A stretch of 64,000 bases of DNA, from positions 8,461,001 through 8,525,000 of the forward strand of contig NZ_CP108054.1 of NCBI RefSeq assembly GCF_036173125.1, given 5' to 3'. The notes beneath the pieces were generated by a model. It was not told the DNA's origin. It worked only from the letters and a program-made list of their open reading frames with translations, and ran no database searches. Position numbers and translations under genes: made by a program. Source of the DNA: Streptomyces sp. NBC_00286 (GTDB lineage Bacteria > Actinomycetota > Actinomycetes > Streptomycetales > Streptomycetaceae). Positions 20,160 through 28,886 of the stretch are shown here, piece by piece (within the stretch, counting starts at the first letter, position 1; each line of letters begins with the position of its first letter).

Positions 20160-21694
20160 CCAGCACGCAGCAGTGGACGGCGGCGACGGAAGTGGAGAAG
20201 CGCCCCGGGCGCTGGCTCGCGCTGTCCGTGCTCGTCCTCGCGGTGCTGCTCGTCGCCGTCGACGCGACCGTGCTGGGGCTCGCCACCCCGTACATCAGCG
20301 AGGATCTGAAGCCGTCCGGCACACAGTTGCTGTGGATCGGTGACGTCTACTCGTTCGTGATCGCCGGTCTGCTCGTCTCGATGGGCAGCCTCGGTGACCG
20401 TATCGGCCGTAAGAAGCTGCTGCTCATCGGTTCGGTCGCGTTCGGTCTTGTCTCTGTGCTCAACGCCTATGCGAGCACTCCTGAGTTGCTGATCGTGGCG
20501 CGGGCGCTGCTCGGTGTCGCGGGTGCGACCCTGATGCCCGCCACGCTCGCCCTCATCCGTAACCTCTTCCACGACCCGCGCGAACGCAGTCTCGCCGTCG
20601 GCATCTGGGGCGCGACCGCATCCGCGGGCATGGCGATCGGACCGATCGCCGGCGGTTTCCTGCTGGAGCACTTCTGGTGGGGTTCTGTCTTCCTCATCAA
20701 CCTCCCCGTGATGGCGGTCCTCGTCCTCGTCGGGATGAAGCTGCTGCCCGAGTCCCGCAACCCCGAGCCCGGCCCATGGGACCTGACCAGCGTCTTCCTG
20801 TCCCTCGTCGGCATGGTCGGCATCGTGTACGGGATCAAGGAGACCGCCGCGCACGGGGTGAGCGGGCAAGCGGCTGCGGCGGGTCTGCTCGGAGGCCTCG
20901 CGCTCTTCGGCTTCGTGCGACGTCAATTCGCTTTGAAATCACCGCTGTTGGACATGCGACTGTTCCGCAACCGTGGCTTCTCGGCGGCCGTGCTCGCCGA
21001 TCTGCTGACCATTCTCGGTCTGTCCGGACTGGTCTTCTTCCTCTCGCAGTATCTGCAACTCGTCCAGGGCATGCGGCCGTTGATGGCGGGTCTTGCCGAA
21101 CTGCCCGCCGCGGTGGGCGCGGTGGCGGCCGGCCTGATCGCGGGCACGGTGGCGCGCCGGTACTCGGTCCGTGCCGTCGTCGCGGGCGGGCTCGCCGCGG
21201 TCGGCCTCGCGCTGGCCACGCTCACGCTGCTCCACCAGTCCACCGGCTACCCGCTGCTCGGCGGTGCGCTGCTGGTCGTCGGCGTCGGCGCGGGCTTCTC
21301 GTTCACCGTGACCGCCGACGTGATCCTCTCCAGCGTGCCCAAGGAGCAGGCGGGCGCGGCGTCCGCGGTCTCCGAGACGGCGTACGAACTCGGCGCGGCC
21401 CTCGGCATCGCGCTTCTCGGCTCCATCGTCACGAGCGTCTACGGCGGCTTCACTGCTCCGGCGGGTACGTCCCCGGAGGTGGCCGCCGCGGCACACGAGT
21501 CCCTGGGCGGCGCGGTGGAGGCGACGGCCGGTCTCCCGAACGCGGAGGCGCTGCTGAACGCCGCCCGCACCGCCTTCGTCGACGGGCTCACGCTCGCGGC
21601 GGGCGCCGGCGCGGTGGTGCTGCTCGGTGCGGCGGTGGCGGCGTGGTTCCTGCTGCGCGGGCAGAAGCTGGAGAGCGGGACGGAGCACCCGTAA
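20156..21694 (+). CDS. MFS multidrug exporter, DHA2 (EmrB/QacA) type
   Basis: The 512-residue protein has about 14 hydrophobic helices, the size of the drug:H+ antiporter-2 family. Motif A appears as GSLGDRIGRKKLL after helix 2, a D1-like helix-1 motif as VLLVAVDATVLGLATP, and a motif-C region as ATASAGMAIGPIAGG. It should export cationic or hydrophobic toxicants using the proton gradient. GGAGGG precedes ATG 20156. It is coupled to the TetR gene. The specific drug cannot be predicted. Confidence 0.92.
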   Translation: MTSTQQWTAATEVEKRPGRWLALSVLVLAVLLVAVDATVLGLATPYISEDLKPSGTQLLWIGDVYSFVIAGLLVSMGSLGDRIGRKKLLLIGSVAFGLVSVLNAYASTPELLIVARALLGVAGATLMPATLALIRNLFHDPRERSLAVGIWGATASAGMAIGPIAGGFLLEHFWWGSVFLINLPVMAVLVLVGMKLLPESRNPEPGPWDLTSVFLSLVGMVGIVYGIKETAAHGVSGQAAAAGLLGGLALFGFVRRQFALKSPLLDMRLFRNRGFSAAVLADLLTILGLSGLVFFLSQYLQLVQGMRPLMAGLAELPAAVGAVAAGLIAGTVARRYSVRAVVAGGLAAVGLALATLTLLHQSTGYPLLGGALLVVGVGAGFSFTVTADVILSSVPKEQAGAASAVSETAYELGAALGIALLGSIVTSVYGGFTAPAGTSPEVAAAAHESLGGAVEATAGLPNAEALLNAARTAFVDGLTLAAGAGAVVLLGAAVAAWFLLRGQKLESGTEHP

Positions 21695-21826
21695 CCGCCG
21701 GGCGTCGTGTCGGCGTACGGCTCAAATCCCCAGCTCAGGGGTTCCTTTAAGCTCGCTTTCGCCTTCACCTGATGGTCTTGGTCGCGTACCCGATGTCGTC
21801 CCATACGGCTGAAGGAGCCACCGACC

Positions 21827-22078
21827 ATGACACGTCGTACCCGTAAGACAGTTGTCGTCGCCGTCACCGTGCTGGCCGCCGCGGGCCTGGCCGGAGGCGG
21901 TGTCGCCATCGCCGCCGACGGCGACGAACCGAAGCGCGACAAGGTCGAGTTCGTCGTCGAGGAAGGCACGTCGAACAGCGGAACCAGCCTCTACGACCGC
22001 GAGGACTGCCCCGAGAAGGACGGGACCGGCGGCAGCAGCCCGTCCGAGTCCACGGGCGATCCCGCCGAAGCGCTGTGA
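21827..22078 (+). CDS. Small secreted protein of unknown function
   Basis: This 83-residue protein has a basic start (MTRRTRKT), one hydrophobic segment (VVVAVTVLAAAGLAGGGVAIA) and an AIAAD-type signal-peptidase site, leaving a mature acidic peptide of about 53 residues with one Cys (EDCPEK). GAAGGAGCC precedes ATG 21827. It lies 49 bp before the moxR start and may be cotranscribed. I recognise no domain. Confidence 0.7.
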   Translation: MTRRTRKTVVVAVTVLAAAGLAGGGVAIAADGDEPKRDKVEFVVEEGTSNSGTSLYDREDCPEKDGTGGSSPSESTGDPAEAL

Positions 22079-22127
22079 CCGCCCCATGACCGCCGCATCA
22101 CCGTCCCCCGGAGGCCATGAGGACCGC

Positions 22128-23177
22128 GTGAGCCGTCACGGCCGCGAGAGCCTTGACGGACGCGAGAGCTTTGACCGTGAAGGCTTCGAGGGCCGTGAAG
22201 GCAAGCTGCTCGAAGAGGCGCTCTTCGAGGTCAAGCGGGTGATCGTGGGCCAGGACCGCATGGTGGAGCGGATGTTCACCGCGGTTCTGGCCCGCGGGCA
22301 CTGCCTGCTGCAGGGTGTGCCGGGTGTCGCCAAGACGCTTGCCGCGAAGACCCTCGCCCAGGTCGCGGGCGGAAAGTTCGCTCGGCTCCAGTTCACCCCG
22401 GACCTCGTACCGTCCGACATCACCGGCACCCGGATCTACCGGCAGTCCAGTGAGACCTTCACCGTCGAACCCGGCCCCGTCGTCGCGAACTTCGTCCTCG
22501 CCGACGAGATCAACCGCGCCCCCGCCAAGGTGCAGTCCGCGCTCCTCGAAGTGATGGGCGAGCACCAGGTCTCCATCGGCGGCACCACCATCCCCGTCCC
22601 CCAGCCGTTCCTCGTACTCGCCACCCAGAACCCCATCGAGTCCGAGGGCGTCTACCAACTCCCCGAAGCCCAGCGCGACCGCTTCCTGCTCAAGGTGGAG
22701 ATCGCCGCCCCGAGCGAGTCCGAAGAGCTCGCGATCCTCTACCGGATGAGCGTCGACCCGCCCCGGGCGCGCCCCGTCCTCACCCCGGAGCGGCTCATCG
22801 CGCTCCAGCGCGCCGCCGACGAGGTGTTCGTGCACCACGCGATCGCCGAGTACGCCGTACGACTGATCGTCTCGACCCGTGAACTCGCGGGCCGCGACGG
22901 CCGGCTGGCGCACGGCGCGGGGCCTCGCGCCACCCTCGGCCTGGTCGCCGCCGCCCGCGCGCTCGCTCTGCTGCGCGGCCGGGGCTACGTGCTTCCCGAG
23001 GACGTACACGATCTGGCTCACGAGGTCATCGCGCACCGGCTGGTGCTGTCCTTCGACGCGCTCGCCGACGGAGTCACCGGAGCCGAGATCGTCGACGAGG
23101 TGCTGGCCGCGGTGGAGCAGCCGCGGGTCAGTCCGCGCCACGACCTCGGGCCCGACCCCCAGGAGTATGTGGCATGA
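22128..23177 (+). CDS. MoxR-type AAA+ ATPase
   Basis: The 349-residue protein has the MoxR order: VIVGQDRMVERMF, Walker A GVPGVAKTLAAKT, pore region, Walker B VLADEINRAPAK, sensor 1 LATQNPIE, and sensor 2 near GAGPRATLGLVAAAR. These ATPases act as chaperones that load or mature VWA proteins. GTG 22128 has GAGGA nearby; ATG 22086 is an in-frame alternative adding 14 residues. The stop overlaps the DUF58 gene (ATGA), and a VWA membrane protein follows, the standard MoxR-DUF58-VWA order. Confidence 0.92.
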   Translation: MSRHGRESLDGRESFDREGFEGREGKLLEEALFEVKRVIVGQDRMVERMFTAVLARGHCLLQGVPGVAKTLAAKTLAQVAGGKFARLQFTPDLVPSDITGTRIYRQSSETFTVEPGPVVANFVLADEINRAPAKVQSALLEVMGEHQVSIGGTTIPVPQPFLVLATQNPIESEGVYQLPEAQRDRFLLKVEIAAPSESEELAILYRMSVDPPRARPVLTPERLIALQRAADEVFVHHAIAEYAVRLIVSTRELAGRDGRLAHGAGPRATLGLVAAARALALLRGRGYVLPEDVHDLAHEVIAHRLVLSFDALADGVTGAEIVDEVLAAVEQPRVSPRHDLGPDPQEYVA

Positions 23178-24097
23178 GCGGCAGCACCCCGAGCCTGCGC
23201 GAACTCACCCCCGAACAGGCCCTGAAACACCTGGAGTTGCTCTTCACCCGCCGCCCCGACGGCCTCCTCCAGGGGGATCACACGGGGCTCGTGCCCGGTC
23301 CCGGCAGCGAGGTGTCCGAGACCCGTCCGTACGTCATCGGGGACGACGTACGCCGGATGGACTGGAGCGCCACCGCGCGCACCACCGTCCCGCACGTCCG
23401 GCTCACCCTCGCCGACCGCGAACTGACCACCTGGATCGTCCTCGACGCCTCCGCGAGCATGGACTTCGGCACCGCTCAGATGGAGAAGCGGGACCTGGCC
23501 GTCGGCGCCGCCGCGGCCGTCGCCTTCCTCACCGAGCGGGCCGGGAACCGGATCGGCGCCCAGATCACCGGGCCCGACGGCATCCGGCGGATACCGCCGC
23601 GCACCGGTCGCGCCCACCTCCTCAGAGTCCTGCGAGCCGCACTGGACCGGCCCCGCGTGGCACCCGGCCCGCCCGTCGCCGGGCAGAGCCTCGCCGACGC
23701 CCTGTACGCCTTGCGGACCCTGCCGGGGCGAGGCCTCGTCGCCGTCGTCTCCGACTTCCTGGAGACGGGTTGGGAGCAGCCGCTGCGTACGATCGCCCAC
23801 CGGCATCAGCTGCTCGCGGTCGAGACGGTCGACCCTCGCGAAATGGAGCTGCCCGCTGTCGGGTTGCTCACCGTCGTCGACACCGAGACGGGGCGCAAGC
23901 GGGAAATCTCCACCAACGCACGGCGGTTGCGTGAGCGGTACGCCGCGGCGGCGCAGGAACAGCGGGCGCTGATCAAGGCCTCCATACGCCGGTCTGGCGC
24001 GGCTCATCTGCGGCTGCGTACGGATCGTGACTGGGTGCGGGATGTCGTACGGCATGTCGCGGCCCAGCGGCGCAGGGCGGGAGGCGGTGCCGCGTGA
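23174..24097 (+). CDS. DUF58 domain protein (VWA-like, MoxR partner)
   Basis: The 307-residue protein carries the DUF58 signature VIGDDVRRMDWSATART and a VWA-like core with WIVLDASASMDFG, whose D-x-S-x-S is the metal-ion adhesion motif. No membrane helix is evident, unlike many DUF58 proteins. GGLVAVVSDFLETGW matches the second half of the fold. It overlaps moxR by 4 nt and is the likely client or adaptor of that ATPase. Confidence 0.88.
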   Translation: MSGSTPSLRELTPEQALKHLELLFTRRPDGLLQGDHTGLVPGPGSEVSETRPYVIGDDVRRMDWSATARTTVPHVRLTLADRELTTWIVLDASASMDFGTAQMEKRDLAVGAAAAVAFLTERAGNRIGAQITGPDGIRRIPPRTGRAHLLRVLRAALDRPRVAPGPPVAGQSLADALYALRTLPGRGLVAVVSDFLETGWEQPLRTIAHRHQLLAVETVDPREMELPAVGLLTVVDTETGRKREISTNARRLRERYAAAAQEQRALIKASIRRSGAAHLRLRTDRDWVRDVVRHVAAQRRRAGGGAA

Positions 24098-24170
24098 ACG
24101 TCCGGTCCGCGCAGGTGAGCGTCACGTCACCGTCACCGCCGCCGTCCGCATCCGTCTTCCGGGAGCTGCT

Positions 24171-25121
24171 ATGAGTCTGCGTTCGCCCGGCTGGCTGTTG
24201 CTTCTGGTGCCGCTGCTCGCGCTGATCGCCGTGTATCTGGTGGTGCAGCGACGGCGCGGCCGGTACGCCGTCCGGTTCACCAACCTCGATCTGCTGGACA
24301 AGGTCGCGCCCAAGCAGCCCGGTTGGCGGCGGCATGTCCCCGCGGCCGCCTTCTGCGCCATGCTCTGCCTGCTGATCGTCGGCTTCGCTCGGCCCTCCAC
24401 CGAGGTGCGGGTGCCGCGCGAACGGGCCACGATCGTTGTCGCCTTCGACGTCTCGGCCTCCATGGAGGCCACTGATGTCGAGCCGACCCGCTTCGAGGCG
24501 GCCCAGCGGGCGGCTCTCGCGTTCGTCGACCGGCTGCCCGAGCGGTTCAACGCCGGGCTCGTGCCGTTCAGCGGCACCGCGAACGTGGCGGTGCCGCCGA
24601 CCACCGACCGGGCCGCGCTGCGCACCGCCATCGAGCGGCTCACCACCGGTGAGGGCACGGCGATCGGCGAGGCCGTCGTCGCCTCGCGGGACGCCGTCCG
24701 CACGCTCGACCGGGAGGCCGAGCGGCGTCCGCCGCCTGCCCACATCGTGCTGCTGTCGGACGGCTCCAACACCACGGGGCGCTCCATCGAGGACGCGGCC
24801 CAGGAAGCGGCCGGCGACCGGATTCCCGTCTCGACGATCGCGTACGGCACGGAAGGGGGCACCATCGAGCTGCCCTCGGGCGACAGCATTCCCGTCCCTG
24901 TGGACGGACCCGCACTGGAGGACCTTGCCTCCGGCACCGGGGGTGACTTCCATGAGGCCGCGACCGGAGAAGAACTCCAGGCGGTGTACGAGGACATCGG
25001 CAGCTCCGTGGGGCATCGCACGGAGGAACGCGAGATCTGGCAGTGGTTCGTCGCGGCCGGGCTGCTTGCGGCCTTGGCCGCCGCAGCTACTTCGTTGCTT
25101 TGGTTCTCGAGGTTGCCATGA
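24171..25121 (+). CDS. Membrane-anchored VWA-domain protein (BatA-like)
   Basis: The 316-residue protein has two hydrophobic segments before the VWA domain (SPGWLLLLVPLLALIAVYLVV and AAFCAMLCLLIVGFA) and one at the C-terminus (FVAAGLLAALAAAATSLLWF). This is the BatA/aerotolerance arrangement, with the VWA domain facing outside or held between membrane anchors. The metal site is VVAFDVSASMEATD, with supporting residues in LLSDGSNTTG. ATG 24171 is chosen for GGGAG at 5 nt and because it begins just before the first helix. It completes the MoxR-DUF58-VWA cassette; the Streptomyces target is unknown. Confidence 0.88.
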   Translation: MSLRSPGWLLLLVPLLALIAVYLVVQRRRGRYAVRFTNLDLLDKVAPKQPGWRRHVPAAAFCAMLCLLIVGFARPSTEVRVPRERATIVVAFDVSASMEATDVEPTRFEAAQRAALAFVDRLPERFNAGLVPFSGTANVAVPPTTDRAALRTAIERLTTGEGTAIGEAVVASRDAVRTLDREAERRPPPAHIVLLSDGSNTTGRSIEDAAQEAAGDRIPVSTIAYGTEGGTIELPSGDSIPVPVDGPALEDLASGTGGDFHEAATGEELQAVYEDIGSSVGHRTEEREIWQWFVAAGLLAALAAAATSLLWFSRLP

Positions 25122-25180
25122 CGCTCCGCTCGGTGGGGCAGGAGCGACTAAGCGCCGGGTGCTACAAGGTGTTTTGTCGG

Positions 25181-25560
25181 CTGCGGGTGCGTTGTGGCTG
25201 GTCGCGCAGTTCCCCGCGCCCCTTTCGGGCCGCTGGTCGCGTCCTGCGGCAGAGCCGCGTGTTGTCGCGGCCCCGCGCCGCTTCGGGGCGCTGCCCCGGA
25301 AGGCGGTTCGGCGCTGCGGGTGCGTTGTGGCTGGTCGCGCAGTTCCCCGCGCCCCTTTCGGGCCGCTGGTCGCGCCCTGCGGCAGAGCCGCGTGTGTCGC
25401 GGCCCCGCGCCCCTTTCGGGCCGCTGGTCGAGCCCAGCGGCAGAGCCGCGTATGTCACAGCCCCGCGCCCCTGGAGGGCGCTGGTCGCGCGCTGCGGTGG
25501 GGAGGAGCCGTATGTGCCGCCGCCCCGTGCCCGGAGGGGCGCTGGTCGAGCCACAACTTG
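25181..25560. repeat. Cluster of degenerate Streptomyces GC repeats
   Basis: The 497-bp gap between the VWA gene and the protease is filled by tandem versions of one word order: TGCGTTGTGGCTGGTCGCGC, AGTTCCCCGCGCCCCTTTC, GGGCCGCTGGTCGCG, then TGCGGCAGAGCCGCGTG. The two best copies start at 25181 and 25314 and agree over about 80 bp with one mismatch; shorter copies run to 25560. The blocks are internally self-complementary. They belong to the same broad family as the repeats at 10458 and 16632. Apparent reading frames here are products of the repeat and are not genes. Confidence 0.8.
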
Positions 25561-25618
25561 AAATAGACCCGTGCCCGTGTGCCCCCACAGGGTCCGCGGT
25601 GAGCTAGGAGGAGCTTTC

Positions 25619-26770
25619 GTGTCCGAGAACCGATACACCGGCCACCCGGGACCCGCGGCCCCTCCGGGGGCCGGGGCCGACGGCCGCGATCATCCGTACG
25701 GTGACGCCGGAGCTGACGACGGCTGGTCGAGGGCGGAGGCCGATGGTCGGTACCCCGGTCTGGCTGCTGCGCGCAGCGGCCCGGTCGACGCTCCGCGCGC
25801 CGGCGACGCGGACACGGTCGCGTCGTCGCCCGAGCCGGACGGCGGTGTGAAGCCGGGCGCCCAGGGCGGCGGCCCGTCCTCGCGTGGGCCCGCCGAGCCA
25901 CCCCACGTCGGCCTCGGTGAGCCCCGCGGGCCCGCGTTCGTGCCGGGGCGGCCGCCGGCGGCCTTCGGGGCGGCGGCGCAGGCGGGCCGGACGCCGGAGG
26001 CGTATGCGTCGCCGTACGTCAGCCCACAGGCGCCGGCCCCGCGGGCGCCCCGTAAGCCCCGGCCGGTCGTCGCGGCCGTCCTCGCCGCCGTGCTTGCGGG
26101 CGGCGCCGCGGGGTACGCCGCCGGGGGCTTCGGCGAGGCGGACTCCGACGCGCCCGCCGCCGCGCAGAACGTCGGAGGGCTCGAAGCCGTCGCCGCACGG
26201 GTGCTGCCCAGCGTGGTGTCGATCCAGACCGATGATGGGCAAGGGTCCGGGTTCGTGTTCGACGCGCGTGGGCGGATTCTCACCAACGCGCATGTGGTGG
26301 CGGGCAGTTCGGAGGTGTCGATCGAGCTGCAGGACGGCCGGCGGCTTCGTGCGGACGTGCTCGGTGATGATCGTGCCAACGACGTGGCCGTCCTCGAACC
26401 CGAGACGGCACGCGGTCTGCGCGCCGCCGATCTCGCCACCGGCGCCCGGCCCGGCGTCGGCGACACCGTCCTCGCCATCGGCTCCCCGCTCGGCCTGAGC
26501 GGAACCGTCACCTCCGGCATCGTCAGCGCCCTCGACCGCTCCGTACAGCTCGGCGAGGGCGGCGAGCGACGCCCGGCGCTGCAGACCGACGCGTCGATCA
26601 ACCCGGGAAACTCCGGCGGACCCCTCGTAGACGCCCGCGGCCGCGTCATCGGCATCAATACGGCCATCGCGACGTTGGACCAGCAACGCGGTGGTTCCAT
26701 AGGCATCGGGTTCGCGATCCCCGTGGCCGACGCCAGGGAAGCCGCGCAGGCGATCATCGACGGAAGCTAG
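25619..26770 (+). CDS. HtrA/DegP-like membrane-anchored serine protease without a PDZ domain
   Basis: The 383-residue protein has a long Pro/Gly/Ala-rich cytoplasmic N-terminus (~1-145), one membrane helix (PVVAAVLAAVLAGGAAGYAA) and an external trypsin-like domain. The catalytic triad is visible: His in ILTNAHVVAGS, Asp in DDRANDVAVLEPE, Ser in NPGNSGGPLVD. The protein ends right after the protease domain, so the usual C-terminal PDZ domain is absent. GTG 25619 has AGGAGGAG just upstream. The response regulator starts 19 bp after its stop, so the three genes probably form an envelope-stress unit, as for the actinobacterial htrA-two-component loci. Confidence 0.9.
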   Translation: MSENRYTGHPGPAAPPGAGADGRDHPYGDAGADDGWSRAEADGRYPGLAAARSGPVDAPRAGDADTVASSPEPDGGVKPGAQGGGPSSRGPAEPPHVGLGEPRGPAFVPGRPPAAFGAAAQAGRTPEAYASPYVSPQAPAPRAPRKPRPVVAAVLAAVLAGGAAGYAAGGFGEADSDAPAAAQNVGGLEAVAARVLPSVVSIQTDDGQGSGFVFDARGRILTNAHVVAGSSEVSIELQDGRRLRADVLGDDRANDVAVLEPETARGLRAADLATGARPGVGDTVLAIGSPLGLSGTVTSGIVSALDRSVQLGEGGERRPALQTDASINPGNSGGPLVDARGRVIGINTAIATLDQQRGGSIGIGFAIPVADAREAAQAIIDGS

Positions 26771-26789
26771 CGGCAAGGGGTGGAACACC

Positions 26790-27497
26790 ATGAGGCTCCT
26801 GGTGGTCGAGGACGAAGAAGACCTGGTCGTCGCGCTCAAGGTCGGCCTCGTCAGGGCCGGATACGCCGTCGACGTCGCCCCGGACGTCGACACGGCCACA
26901 GAGAAGCTGGCCGTGAACGACTACGACCTCGTCCTGCTGGACCTCAATCTGCCGGACGGCGACGGGTTCGCGGTGTGCCGGGCGGTACGGGCGACCCAGG
27001 GCGGCCCGCGCATCCTGATGCTCACCGCCCGCGACCGGCTCGCCGACCGCGTCCGCGGCCTCGACGAGGGCGCCGACGACTACCTGGTCAAACCCTTCGC
27101 GCTGCCCGAACTGCTCGCCCGTATCCGCGCCCTGCTGCGCCGCGAGGACGGCGGCACCTCGGTCGTCGAGGTCGGCGAACTCCGCCTGGACACCGCCCGC
27201 TTCGAGGCCTTCCGCGGGGACCGCCCACTCCACCTCACCCCCAAGGAATTCGGTGTCCTGCACTATCTGATGACCCGCCCCGGCCGCGTCGTACCGGCCG
27301 AGGAACTGCTCGAACACGTCTGGGACGAGAACGCCGACCCGTTCACCAACACCGTGCGGGTCACGGTCGGCTCCCTGCGCCGGAAGATCACCGGAGACGA
27401 GGAGCCCCTCATCGAAACGGTCATCCGGCAGGGCTACCGCCTCAAGGAGGACACCGGGCTCAGGGAGGACGACGGGCTCAGGGAGGACGCGGGATGA
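26790..27497 (+). CDS. OmpR/PhoB-family response regulator
   Basis: The 235-residue protein has an N-terminal receiver (acidic pocket VVEDEEDLV, phosphoacceptor Asp in DLVLLDLNLPDGDGF, Thr in ILMLTARD, Lys in YLVKPF) and a C-terminal winged-helix domain (PKEFGVLHYLM ... VRVTVGSLRRKI ... VIRQGYRL). A direct repeat near the C-terminus (REDDGLREDAG-like) is odd but harmless. Its stop overlaps the histidine kinase start by 4 nt. It follows the protease gene, which it may regulate. Confidence 0.95.
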   Translation: MRLLVVEDEEDLVVALKVGLVRAGYAVDVAPDVDTATEKLAVNDYDLVLLDLNLPDGDGFAVCRAVRATQGGPRILMLTARDRLADRVRGLDEGADDYLVKPFALPELLARIRALLRREDGGTSVVEVGELRLDTARFEAFRGDRPLHLTPKEFGVLHYLMTRPGRVVPAEELLEHVWDENADPFTNTVRVTVGSLRRKITGDEEPLIETVIRQGYRLKEDTGLREDDGLREDAG

Positions 27498-28750
27498 CCG
27501 GCCACCACCGCCGGGGCCGGCTGACCGCCCCACTCCGGCTCATGCGCGCGAGGCTGCGCCTGCCCGCCTTCACCCACACCATCCGCTTCCGGCTCACCGT
27601 CCTCTACTCCGGCCTGCTGTTCGTCCTCACCGCACTCGTCCTCGGCGCGACCTACATCGCGGTCGAGCGGAGCGGCGAGGCGCACCCCGTCAGCAATTCG
27701 TTCCCGGCGAAGAAGTACATCAACGGCGTCTACATGGGCGAGTTCGACGCCGTGAAGCTCAAGGAGGTCGAGGCCGCCGTCAACTACTCCACCCTGGACA
27801 ACCTCCGCCGCTCCTCCTTCTTCGTCCTCGGCGGCCTCGGCGTCACCAGCCTCGCCATCGGCTGGATCCTCTCCGGCCGCGTGCTGCGTCCCGTACGGGC
27901 CATCTCCCGTACGGCAGCCGACATCCAGGCCACCGATCTCTCGCAGCGCATCCGGCTCGACGGGCCGAAGGACGAACTGCGCGACCTCGCCGACACCATC
28001 GACTCCATGCTCGACCGGCTCGACGAGGCCTTCCAGGCCCAACGCCAGCTCATCGACGACGCCTCGCACGAACTGCGCAGCCCGCTCGCCATCATCCGCG
28101 CCAACCTGGACGCGGTGCTGACCACCGAGGAGTCCGACGAGGCCGAACGCAGGGCCGCCGCCCGCAGCGTCGACCGTGCGACGACCCGTATGACCCGCCT
28201 GGTCGAGGACCTGCTGGCCACGGCCCGCCGCACCGCACCTGCACTCGCCGACGCCGACGTGGACCTGGCCGCGGCGGCCGGCGAGGCCTGCGAGGAGTTC
28301 GCACCGCTCGCCGCCGAGCGCGGCCTCGTCCTGCACCGCAGCCTCGCCACGGGCTTGACAGCCATCGGCGACCACGACGCGCTACGCCGAGCCATGGGCA
28401 ACCTGCTCTCCAACGCCGTACGACTGGCTCCGCCCGGCACCCGCATCACGGTCTCGGCGGGCCGCTCGGAAGGCTGGCTCTGGGCATCCGTACAGGACGA
28501 GGGCCCCGGCATCCTGGACGACGACCAGGCCCGAGTCTTCGACCGCTTCTGGCGAGCAAAAAGCAACGGCGGCACCCGAGACCGCCACGCGGGCCTGGGC
28601 CTGGCCATCGTCCGCCAGATCGTGGAATCCCACGGCGGCCAAGTCCGCCTCTTCTCCCGAATGGGAGAGGGCTCAACCTTTGTCCTCTGGTTCCCAGCCC
28701 CGGGCGCCGAGCAGGTGGATGGCGGACCACCGGAAGAACGGCCCACGTGA
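27494..28750 (+). CDS. Sensor histidine kinase (HAMP-HisKA-HATPase)
   Basis: The 418-residue protein has two membrane helices (about residues 33-56 and 112-132) enclosing a short external loop, a HAMP linker (RPVRAISRTAADIQATDL), the H-box IDDASHELRSPLAIIRANL, N-box NLLSNAVRLA, G1 DEGPGI and G2 GLGLAIVRQ. ATG 27494 is set by overlap with the regulator stop. The small sensor loop (~55 residues) suggests sensing at the membrane or an accessory partner. It forms a cognate pair with the upstream response regulator. Confidence 0.94.
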   Translation: MTGHHRRGRLTAPLRLMRARLRLPAFTHTIRFRLTVLYSGLLFVLTALVLGATYIAVERSGEAHPVSNSFPAKKYINGVYMGEFDAVKLKEVEAAVNYSTLDNLRRSSFFVLGGLGVTSLAIGWILSGRVLRPVRAISRTAADIQATDLSQRIRLDGPKDELRDLADTIDSMLDRLDEAFQAQRQLIDDASHELRSPLAIIRANLDAVLTTEESDEAERRAAARSVDRATTRMTRLVEDLLATARRTAPALADADVDLAAAAGEACEEFAPLAAERGLVLHRSLATGLTAIGDHDALRRAMGNLLSNAVRLAPPGTRITVSAGRSEGWLWASVQDEGPGILDDDQARVFDRFWRAKSNGGTRDRHAGLGLAIVRQIVESHGGQVRLFSRMGEGSTFVLWFPAPGAEQVDGGPPEERPT

Positions 28751-28780
28751 CTGCGCGACGTTCAGGGCAGGGCCGCTATA

Positions 28781-28855
28781 GGAGGCCGCAGGCCTCTTGG
28801 GGGCGCGGGGAACTGCGCGACAAGCCACGACGGACCCGCAGTCGACAAACAACTT
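28781..28855. repeat. Fragment of the interspersed GC repeat
   Basis: The gap between the kinase and the acyltransferase contains GGCCGCAGGCCTCTTGGGGG then GCGCGGGGAACTGCGCGACAA, words shared with the cluster at 25181-25560 in inverse orientation. It may act as a bidirectional terminator between these convergent genes. Confidence 0.5.
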
Positions 28856-28886
28856 GCAACGCCCGACGCTTAGTCGCCCCGAAGCG

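Noticed and set aside
25181..25560. CRISPR array suggested by spaced repeats
   Set aside because: Repeats are long, degenerate and contiguous, spacers are not unique or regular, and no cas gene is present.
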